NCBI GenBank assembly: GCA_036397555.1
Contig: DASWIS010000008.1
Span: 1 to 64,000 of the forward strand
DNA from: Candidatus Zixiibacteriota bacterium
GTDB lineage: Bacteria > Zixibacteria > MSB-5A5 > WJJR01
Direction of reading: 5' to 3'
DNA length: 64,000 bases
Position 1 is the stretch's first letter; each line of letters starts with the position of its first letter. Below, piece by piece: positions 1 through 12,000 of the stretch. The position numbers and the translations under genes are program-made. A model generated the notes under the pieces. It was not told the DNA's origin and did not search any database. It saw only the letters and a program-made list of their open reading frames with translations.

Positions 1-3000
1 GTTTGACTCCGACCCGGCGACGTTCACGGTGACCGCGGTCAACGATGCGCCGGTGGTATCGGACATCCCCGGCGAGACGATTGTCGAGGGTGGCAGCTTC
101 GCGACGATCAATCTCGACGACTACGTCAGCGATATTGACAATCTGGACAGTGAGATCAACTGGACCTACTTGGGCAACACCGAGTTGCTCGTTGACATCA
201 CCGCCCGTGTGGCGACGATCACGACCCCGACACCGGACTGGAACGGCTCGGAGACGATCACGTTTACGGCCACCGATCCCGGCCTGCTGTTTGACTCCGA
301 TCCGGCGACGTTTACGGTCACGGCAGTGAACGATGCGCCGGTCGTATCCGACATTCCGAATCAAACCGTACCTGAGGGCTCGACTTTCACCACGATCACG
401 CTCGATGACTATGTGAGTGACGTGGATAATCTCGATTCAGAGATCAGTTGGACCTACGCGGGCAACACCGAACTGACAGTCAGTATCGTCAACCGTGTGG
501 CGACGATCACGATTCCGGACATCGAGTGGAGCGGTTCGGAGACGATCACGTTCACGGCGACCGATCCCGGTCTGCTGAGCGACTCGGACCCGGCCACGTT
601 TACTGTAACCGCGGTCAACGATGTGCCGGTCGTGTCCGACATTCCGGATCAAACCATTGCCGAGGGTTCTTCATTCACGACGATCACACTCGACGATTAT
701 GTCAGCGACATTGACAACCTGGACAGTGAGATCAACTGGACCTACGCGGGCAATACCGAGTTGACGGTCGATATCACCGCCCGTGTGGCGACGATCACGA
801 TCCCGAGTGCGGACTGGAACGGCTCGGAGACGATCACGTTCACGGCGACCGATCCCGGTCTGCTGAGCGACTCGGACCCGGCCACGTTTACGGTAACCGC
901 GGTCAACGATGCGCCGGTGGTTGCGGACATTCCGAATCAATCCGTAGCTGAGGGATCGACCTTCACGACGATCACACTCGACGACTACGTCAGCGATATT
1001 GACAATCTCGATTCAGAGATCAGTTGGACCTACGCGGGCAATACCGAACTGACGGTCGATATCACCGCCCGTGTGGCGACGATCACGACCCCCAATCCGG
1101 ACTGGTACGGCTCTGAGACGATCACGTTCACGGCGACCGATCCGGGCCTGCTGAACGATTCCGATCCGGCGACGTTCACGGTGACCGCGGTCAACGATGC
1201 GCCGGTGGTCAGCGACATTCCCGACCAAACGATCGGCGAGGGGGCATCGTTTGCAACAATTGCGCTGGACAATTATGTCAACGACGTGGATAACCTCGAT
1301 GCAGAGATCAGTTGGACCTACGCCGGCAACACCGAACTGACAGTCAGTATCGTCAACCGCGTGGCGACAGTCACGATCCCCAATCCGGACTGGAACGGCT
1401 CGGAGACGATCACGTTCACGGCGACCGATCCGGGCCTGCTGTTTGACTCCGATCCGGCGACGTTCACGGTGACCGGAGTCAACGATGCACCTATCGTATC
1501 CGACATTCCGAATCAAACCGTGGCTGAGGGATCGACCTTCACGACGATCACACTCGACGACTATGTCAGCGACGTTGACAATCTGGACAGTGAGATCAGT
1601 TGGACCTACGCGGGCAACACCGAACTGACGGTCGATATCACCGCCCGTGTGGCGACGATCACGATTCCGGACATCGAGTGGAGCGGTTCGGAGACGATCA
1701 CGTTCACGGCGACCGATCCCGGCCTGCTGTTTGACTCCGACCCGGCGACGTTCACGGTGACCGCGGTCAACGATGCGCCGGTGGTGTCCGATATACCGGA
1801 TCAAACCATTGCCGAGGGTTCGTCATTCACAACAATCGCACTCGACAACTACGTGACCGATATCGACAATCTTGATTCAGAGATGAATTGGAGTTACTCG
1901 GGCAACACCGAATTGAGTGTGTCGATCGACCTCAACCGGGTTGCCACGATTACTGTGCCCAATCCGGACTGGAACGGCTCGGAGACGATCACGTTTACCG
2001 CGACCGACCCGGGTCTTCAGTTTGATTCGGATGCCGCTGCGTTTACTGTGACCGGCATCAATGATGCGCCAGTGGTTGTGGACATCCCGAATCAGACCGT
2101 GGCTGAGGGATCGACCTTCACGACGATCACACTCGACGACTTTGTCAGCGACGTTGACAATCTGGACAATGACATCAGTTGGACATACGCCGGCAATACG
2201 GAATTGGCGGTCGATATCACAGCACGTGTGGCGACGATCACGATTCCGGACATCGAGTGGAGCGGCTCGGAGACGATCACGTTCACGGCGACCGATCCCG
2301 GTCTGCTGAGCGACTCGGACCCGGCCACGTTTACTGTGACCGCGGTCAACGATGCGCCGGTGGTGTCGGACATCCCCGGCCAGAGTGTGGCGGAGGGAAC
2401 CTCCTTCGCGCCGATCAACCTCGACAATTACGTCACCGACATCGACAACATCGTTTCCGAGTTGACATGGAGCTACAGCGGAAACAGTCAGTTGAGCGTT
2501 TCGATCGTCAACCGCGTTGCCGTGGTCACTGCCCCGCATGCCAATTGGAATGGCTCCGAGACGATCACCTTCACGGCGACCGATCCTGGCCTGCTGTCGG
2601 ATTCCGACCCGGCAACGTTCACAGTCACGGGCGTCAATGATGCGCCGGTGGTCAGCAATATCCCCAATCAGACTATTGTTGAAGGTGCATCGTTCGCCAC
2701 AATCACCCTCGACAATTACGTGAGCGACATCGACAATCTCGACAGCGAGATGAGCTGGACTTACTCCGGCAACTCGGAACTCAGTGTTTCAATCGATGTC
2801 AATCGGATCGCCACGGTCACTGTTCCCTCGCCCCAATGGAACGGAAGCGAGACCATCACATTCACCGCGACCGATCCCGGTTTGCTGAATTCTTCAGACC
2901 TGGCGACGTTCACTGTCACGCCGACCGATGACGCACCCGTGGTGTCGGACATTCCGGATCAGACAGTGGCCGAGGGATCGACATTCACGACTATCACTCT

Positions 3001-6000
3001 CGACGACTACGTGGCTGATCCGGATAACCTGGACAATGAAATGTCCTGGACGTATTCCGGCAACACCGAGCTGTCAGTCAGCATCAGTGTCGCGCGAATC
3101 GCCACGATCAGCATTCCCGACCCCGATTGGAATGGGTCGGAATTGATCACATTCACGGCAACAGACCCGACGCTCCTGTCGAACTCCGACCCGGCCACGT
3201 TCACCGTGACGGCCGTCAATGACGCGCCCGTCGTGGGCGATATTCCCGACCAAAGCGTCTCCGAGGGTTCCGGATTCGCGACGGTGAACCTCGACAACTA
3301 CATCACGGATGTCGACAATCTCGATTCTGAAATCAGTTGGACCTATTCGGGCAACACCGAACTCAGTGTCGTCATTGATGGCAGCCGGGTCGCGACGATT
3401 ACCGCACCGAGCGCCGACTGGAACGGCGCGGAGGCGATCACGTTCACGGCAACCGATCCGGGCCTGTTGAACGACTCCGACCCGGCGATATTCACGGTGA
3501 CCGGCGTCAATGACGCGCCGGTGGTCGGCGACATTCCCAACCAGACGATTGCCGAAGGAGCGTCGTTTGCAGCGATTGCCCTGGATAACTACGTCGTCGA
3601 CATCGACAACCTCGACAGTGAGATCAGTTGGACCTATTCGGGCAATAGTGCGCTGACCGTGTCGATCAATGGCAGCCGTGTCGCCACCATCACAGTTCCG
3701 GGCCCTGACTGGAATGGCGTTGAGACGATCACGTTCACCGCCACAGACCCCGGGCTGCTGGCCGATTCGGACCCAGCCACGTTCACGGTCACCGCTGTCA
3801 ATGACGCGCCGGTCGTCAGCGGCATCCCCGATCAGACGATTGACGAAGGTGCGAGCTTCACCACGATCAATCTCGACAACTATGTCGCAGATGTCGATAA
3901 CCTCGACTCTGAGATGAGCTGGAGTTATTCCGGGAACATCCAGCTCAGCGTGTCGATCGTCAACCGTCTGGCCATCATCACAACACCGAGTCCCGACTGG
4001 AACGGCTCGGAGACGATCACGTTTACGGCAACCGATCCGGCCCTGTCAGCAGGATCAGATCAAGCAACATTCACCGTGACAGGCGTCAACGATGCCCCGG
4101 TGGTCGGAAACATACCTAATCAGACCATTTCCGAAGGATCGACGTTCGCGACCGTCGATCTGGACAGCTATGTCAGCGATGTCGATAACCTCGACAATGA
4201 AATCACCTGGAGTTGGGAGGGTCAGACACAGCTTTCCGTGTCGCTGAATGTTAATCGTGTCGCAACGATTACGATTCCCAACGCCGACTGGAACGGCTCC
4301 GAGACGATCACGTTCACCGCCACCGATCCGGGGCTCCTCAGCGACTCCGATCCCGCGACCTTCACGGTTACAGCGATCAATGATGCGCCGGTCGTCAGCG
4401 ATATTCCCGATCAGACAGTGGCCGAGGGATCCAGCTTCACTACGATCAACCTGGACAATTACGTCGACGACGTCGACAATGCGGATAACCAGATCAGTTG
4501 GACGTATTCGGGCAACACGGAACTGACGGTCAGCATCGTCAGTCGTGTGGCGGCGATCGGCATCCCGTCGCCGGAATGGAACGGCGCCGAGACGATCACG
4601 TTTACCGCCACCGATCCGGGACTGCTCTCCGACAACGATGCCGCGACCTTCACGGTGACAGCGGTCAACAACGCCCCCGTCGTCAGCGACATCCCCAGTC
4701 AGTCGGTTCCGGAGGGTTCGTCTTTTACGACCATCGCCCTCGACGACTACGTAACCGACAGCGACAACCTCGACTCCGAGATCAGTTGGGCTTACTCCGG
4801 CAACACGCAGTTGGGGGTGAGCATCGTCAATCGTGTGGCAACCATCACAATCCCCGATCCCGACTGGAATGGGTCGGAGGTGATTACGTTTACCGCGACC
4901 GACCCGGGCCTGCTGAGCGATTCCGATCCGGCAACGTTCACGGTCACCGGAGTCAACGATGCCCCGATCGTGAGCAACATCCCGAGCCAGACAATCGCCG
5001 AAGGCGCCTCGTTTGCGACCATCACGCTCGACAACTACGTCAGCGACATCGATAACACCGATGCGCAGATGAACTGGACGTACTCGGGGAATTCCGAATT
5101 GTCGGTCGTGATCGATATCAATCGCATTGCCACGATCACTCCACCCTCGCCGACCTGGAACGGCTCCGAGACGATCACATTCACGGCCACCGATCCCGGA
5201 CTCCTGAGTGACTCCGATAGCGCGACATTCACCGTGAACGCGGTCAACAACGCCCCGGTCGTCAGCGACATCCCCAATCAGACGATATCCGAGGGCGGTT
5301 CATTCACAACGATCAACCTCGACAATCATGTTTCAGACATCGACAACCTCGACAGCGAGATCAGTTGGACATACTCCGGCAATACGGCGCTGCTGGTGAA
5401 CATCAGCGCCAGCCGCGTCGCCACCATTACGACTCCGAATCCGGATTGGCATGGCTCTGAGATCATCACATTTACCGCGACCGATCCGAGCCTCCTGTCG
5501 AATTCCGATCCGGCGACGTTTACCGTCACGCCGGTCAACGACGCCCCGAACGTCGGGGACATTCCCAACCAGACGATCACCGAGGGTGCGTCATTCACCA
5601 GCATCAATCTGGACAACTACGTAACCGACGTCGACGACCTCGCTTCCGAAATGAGCTGGAGCTACGCGGGGAACGTGGCGTTGACGGTGTCGATCACCAA
5701 TCGCGTGGCCATCATCACGATTCCATCAACCGACTGGAACGGTGTGGAATCGATTACGTTTACCGCGACTGATCCGGGCTCCTTGAGTGACTTCGACGCG
5801 GCCTTGTTCACGGTCACTGCGGTTAACGATGCGCCCATCGTGACGAATATCCCGAGCCAAACGATTTCCGAAGGGCAGACATTCGCGACGATCAATCTCG
5901 ATGCCTACGTCAGCGATGTCGACAATCTCGACGCGGAGATGGATTGGACGTGGGAGGGCAATACCGCGCTGTCGGTCTCGATCGGTGTCAATCGGATCGC

Positions 6001-9000
6001 GACGGTCACCATTCCGTCACCCGATTGGTTTGGCACCGAGACAATCACCTTTACGGCGACTGATCCGGGTCTGCTGAGCGACTCCGATCCCGCCACGTTC
6101 GCCGTGACCGCTGTCAATGACGCGCCGGTGGTCAGTGACATTCCGAATCAGACGATCGCCGAGGGATCATCTTTCGCCACGATCAGTCTCGACAATTATG
6201 TCACCGATGTCGATAACACGGATGATCAGATCGTCTGGACCTACGCGGGCAATGCGGAGTTGACTGTCAGCATCAACACGGGCCGGATCGCGACGATTGG
6301 CATCCCGTCGTCGGAATGGAGCGGATCGGAGACGATCACGTTCACGGCGACCGATCCGGGACTGCTCTTCGACAATGATGCTGCAACATTTACGGTCACG
6401 GCGGTCAACGACGCGCCGGTCGTCGGCAACATCCCGGATCAGACAGTACCTGAGGGATCGACATTCACCACGATCACGCTCGATACATACGTCACGGATC
6501 TCGACCACGCGCCCTCCGAGATGGCATGGACATACGCCGGCAACAGCCAGCTCTCTGTCAGTATCAGCGCGGGCCGCATTGCGACGATTACGATTCCCAA
6601 TCCCGATTGGAATGGCACAGAGGTTATCACGTTCACTGCGACCGATCCGGGTCTGCTGAGCGATTCCGATCCCGCCACGTTCACCGTGACCGCTGTCAAT
6701 GATGCACCGGTGGTCAGCAACATTCCCAATCAGACCATTGCCGAAGGCGCCAGTTTCACGACCATCGCGCTCGACGATTACGTCGTGGATATCGACAATT
6801 CTGACAACCAGATCACGTGGACCTATTCCGGCAATACAGAGCTGAGTGTCTCGATTGATGTCAATCGCATCGCAACGATCTCGCCGCCCTCACCAACGTG
6901 GGATGGCAGCGAAGTCATCACGTTCACGGCGACCGATCCGGGGCTGCTCAGCGATTCCGATCCGGCGACTTTCACCGTGACGGCGGTCAACGATGCCCCG
7001 GTTGTCAGCAATATCCCCGATCAAACGGTTGCGGAGGGCGGCACATTCACAACGATCAATCTCGATGACTATGTCACCGACATCGACAATTTGGACAGCG
7101 AAATCAGTTGGACATACTCAGGCAATACGGAACTATCGGTCAGCATCAGCGTGAGCCGTGTAGCGACGATCACGATTCCGAATCCCGATTGGAACGGGTC
7201 GGAACTGATTACGTTCACAGCCACTGACCCCAGTCTGCTGTCGAATTCCGATCCGGCGAACTTCACGGTTACGGCGATCAACGACGCGCCTGTGGTCGGA
7301 GACATTCCCAATCAGACGATAGCCGAGGGCGCTTCGTTCACCAGTATCAACCTGGACAATTATGTCACCGACGTCGACAACCTGGCGTCGGAGATGGCCT
7401 GGGGCTACGCGGGCAACGTGGAATTGAGCGTTGCGATTGTCAACCGTGTGGCGATAGTCACGACCCCCTCTGCGAATTGGACCGGCTTCGAGTCGATCAC
7501 CTTCACGGCAACAGACCCCGGATCGCTGAGCCATTTCGATGCGGCCGTTTTCACGGTGACGCCCGTCAATGACGCTCCCGTAGTCAGCAACATCCCGAAT
7601 CAGACGATTGCCGAGGGCGCCACGTTTGCAACGATCGACCTCGACAGCTATGTGAGCGACGTCGACAACCTGGATTCGGAGATCAGCTGGAGCTGGGTTG
7701 GGAATACCGCCTTGAGCGTCTCATTGGATGTCAATCGCGTGGCAACCATCACGATCCCCTCGCCAGACTGGAACGGCAGCGAAACCATAACATTCGAGGC
7801 AACCGATCCCGGTCTCCTGACCGATTCGGATCCGGCGGTGTTCACAGTCACGGCAGTCAATGACGCGCCGGTTGTGAGCGACATCCCGGATCAAACCGTG
7901 GCTGAGGGCGCGACGTTCGCGACGATCAACCTCGACAATTTCGTGACGGATGTCGACAACATTGACAATCAGATTAGCTGGACATTCTCCGGTAACACGG
8001 AACTGACGGTCGATATCACGAATCGCGTCGCGACGATTGCGATCCCGTCGCCAACATGGAACGGCAGCGAAGTCATCACGTTCAGGGCGACCGATCCGGG
8101 ACTGCTCTTCGACGAGGATGCCGCGATCTTTACCGTTACAGCCGTCAACAATGCTCCCGTTGTGGCGGACATCCCGGGGCAGACGATTTCCGAGGGATCG
8201 AGCTTCACGACGATTTCGCTCGATGGATATGTCAGCGATATCGACAATCTGCCCTCGCAGATGACCTGGACTTACACAGGTAACACGCAGTTGAGCGTGA
8301 GCATTAACGCCAGCCGGATTGCGACGATCACGATCCCGAATCCCGATTGGAATGGAGTCGAGATCATCACGTTTACGGCGACCGATCCGGGTCTGCTGAG
8401 CGACTCAGATCCGGCAACGTTCACGGTGACGGCAATCAACGATGCCCCCGTCGTCAGCGACATACCCGACCAGACAATAGCGGAAGGGGCGTCGTTCGCA
8501 GCCATCAATCTGGATGACTACGTCAGCGATGTCGACAATCCGGACAGCGAGATCGAGTGGACGTATTCCGGCAACTCCGAACTAACCGTCAATATCGTGA
8601 GCCGCGTGGCCACGGTGTCCACTCCGTCTTCGACATGGAACGGCTCCGAAACAATCACGTTTACCGCGACCGATCCCGGTCTGCTCAATTCTTCCGACTT
8701 GGCAGTGTTTACCGTGTCCGCCGTAAACGACGGACCCGTTGTGAGTGACATACCGAATCAGACGATCGCTGAAGGATCCACGTTTGGCACGATCACGCTG
8801 GACAATTACGTCACGGACATCGACAACATCCCGGCGGATATGAGTTGGAGCTATTCGGGCAATACTGAGCTCACTGTCAGCATCAGCGCCGGCCGCGTCG
8901 CGACCATCACCGTCCCTGACCCGGATTGGAACGGCTCCGAGACGATCACATTCACGGCCACTGATCCGGGCCTGTTGTCCGACTCGGACCCCGCCACGTT

Positions 9001-12000
9001 TACCGTCACGGGGGTCAATGATCCGCCGATCGTTAGCAACATCCCGAGCCAGACGATCGCCGAGGGAGCGAGTTTTGCGACGATCAACCTCGATGATTAC
9101 GTCAGCGACATTGACAATCCGGATAATACGATCAACTGGGTGTACTCGGGCAACATAGAGCTGACCGTTATCATCGATATCAACCGTGTGGCGACGATCA
9201 ATGTGCCGTCGCCGACCTGGAACGGATCGGAAACCATCACCTTTACGGCGACCGATCCGGGACTGCTGAGTGATTCCGACTCGGCGACGTTCACGGTCAC
9301 CGCCGTCAACAATGCCCCTGTTGTCAGCGACATTCCGAACCAAACGATCACCGAGGGCGGGACGTTTACCACAATCGCGCTCGATGACCATGTAACCGAC
9401 GTCGACAATCTCGACAGCGAGATCAGTTGGACATACTCGGGCAACACGGCGCTGTTGGTGAGTATCAGTGGCAGCCGCGTGGCCACGATATCGACTCCGG
9501 ACCCGGACTGGAACGGATCGGAAACCATCACCTTCACAGCGACCGATCCGAGCCTGCTTTCGAATTCCGACCCGGCGACGTTCACAGTGACGCCTGCGAA
9601 TGATGCGCCGGTGGTCGGCGACATCCCGAATCAGACGATTTCTGAGGGGGCATCGTTCACGAGCATCAACCTGGACAACTACGTCACCGATGTCGACAAC
9701 CTCGCCTCGCAAATGTCGTGGAGTTACGCGGGCAATGTGGCGTTGAGCGTTTCCATCGTGAACCGAATCGCCATCATCACGACGCCCTCGAGCGATTGGA
9801 ATGGAGTAGAATCCATCACCTTCACCGCCACTGATCCGGGCCTGTTGAGCGATTTCGACGCGGCTGTGTTTACGGTGACGGCGGTCAACGATGCTCCGAT
9901 TGTCACGAACATTCCCAGCCAGACGATCGTGGAGGGCTCGACCTTCGCGACGATTCCACTCGACACCTATGTCAGCGACGTCGACAACCTCGATGCCGAA
10001 ATGGCTTGGTCGTGGGAAGGCAATACGCAACTGACAGTCTCCATCGACGTGAACCGTGTGGCAACCGTAAGCACTCCATCGCCCGATTGGAATGGATCGG
10101 AGACGATCACGTTCACGGCGACCGATCCCGGACTCCTGGGCGATGCTGATCCGGCGACGTTTACGGTGACTGCCGTCAATGATGCGCCGATTGTCGGCGA
10201 CATTCCCGATCAGACCGTCACTGAGGGGTTGACATTTACGTCGATCAATCTGAACGACTATGTCACCGACGTCGACAATGCCGATAACCAGATGAGCTGG
10301 TCGTACGCCGGTAACACTGAACTGACTGTCAGCATTGACCCCAGCCGTATCGCGACGATCACGATTCCGTCTCCGACCTGGAATGGCAGCGAGACGATCA
10401 CGTTCACCGCGACCGATCCGGGCCTGCTCTCCGATTCCGACGACGCAACGTTTACCGTGACCGCGATCAACAACGCGCCTGTTGTCGGCAACATCCCCAG
10501 CCAGACTGTGTCCGAGGGTAGCTCCTTCACGACGATCGCGCTCGACTCTTATGTGTCCGACGTTGACAACCTCGACTCCGAAATCAGTTGGACTTACTCC
10601 GGCAATACCGAGTTGCTCGTGAGTATCGATCTCAACCGAATGGCAACCGTGACAGTTCCGAACCCGGACTGGAACGGTTCAGAGGTGATTACCTTCACGG
10701 CGACCGACCCCGGTCTGCTGAGCGACTCCGACCCGGCTACGTTTACGGTCACGGGCGTGAACGATGCTCCGGTCGTCAGCGATATCCCGGACCAGACGAT
10801 CGCTGAAGGCGGCAGTTTTGCAACCATCAGTCTCGATAACTACGTCAGCGACGTCGACAATGGCGACAACCAGATGGACTGGAGCTACGCAGGCAATACC
10901 GAACTGAGCGTCAGCATCAGCGCCGGCCGCATTGCCACGATTACGATTCCATCACCGACTTGGAATGGTTCGGAGACCATTACGTTTACGGCAGCCGATC
11001 CCGGCTTGCTCTCCGATTCCGATCCGGCCACTTTCACCGTCACATCGGTCAACAATGCGCCGGTGGTCAGCGACATCCCCAATCAGACGGTTGCGGAGGG
11101 ATCGAGCTTCACCACGATCATTCTCGACAACTACGTCACTGACGCCGACAATCTCGACTCGGAGATCAGTTGGTCGTCATCCGGAAACGTCGAGCTGTTG
11201 GTGAGCATCGACGCCGGTCGGATCGCTACGATCACCATTCCTCAGCCCGATTGGAACGGGTCGGAGACGATAACCTTTGCAGCGACCGATCCCGATCTGT
11301 TATCCGACTCCGACGCGGCGACGTTTACCGTGACGGCCATCAATGATCCGCCGATCGTGAGCGATATTCCAAACCAGACCATCGCCGAGGGCGCATCGTT
11401 TGCAAGCATCAACCTCGATGACTATGTCACCGATGTGGACAATGCGGCTTCCGAGATGACATGGACTTATTCCGGAAACGTCGCGCTCAGTGTGTCGATT
11501 GTTAATCGTGTCGCAATCGTCACAACGCCGTCCCCGGATTGGAACGGGGTGGAGTCGATTTCGTTCACGGCGAGGGACCCCGGACTCCTGAGCGATTCCG
11601 ACCCGGCGGTGTTCACCGTCACGGCAGTCAACGATGCCCCGATCGTGGGCGACATCCCCGATCAGACCATCGCCGAGGGAGCAACGTTCGCGACCATCAA
11701 CCTCGACAGCTATGTGACCGACGTGGACAATCTCCCCTCCGAGATGACCTGGAGCTGGGTCGGGAACACACAACTGATGGTGTCCATCAACGTGAGCCGC
11801 GTGGCGACTATCACGATTCCGTCTCCTGACTGGAATGGTTCCGAGACGATCACGTTCACCGCGACCGATCCGGGCCTGTTGTTCGACAATGACCCGGCAA
11901 CGTTTACCGTCACGGCGGTCAACGACGCCCCGGTCGTCGGCGACATCCCCGATCAGACGGTCGCCGAAGGTGGGTCGTTTACCTCGATCAATCTCGACGA

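Noticed and set aside
8582-10030. Long antisense open frame (482 codons), with similar ones at 1013-1804, 1877-2539 and 11300-12244, opposite the giant gene
   Set aside because: They arise from the repeated high-GC coding sequence read backwards; they are rich in Arg and Asp with the repeat period and have no ribosome site or family match.
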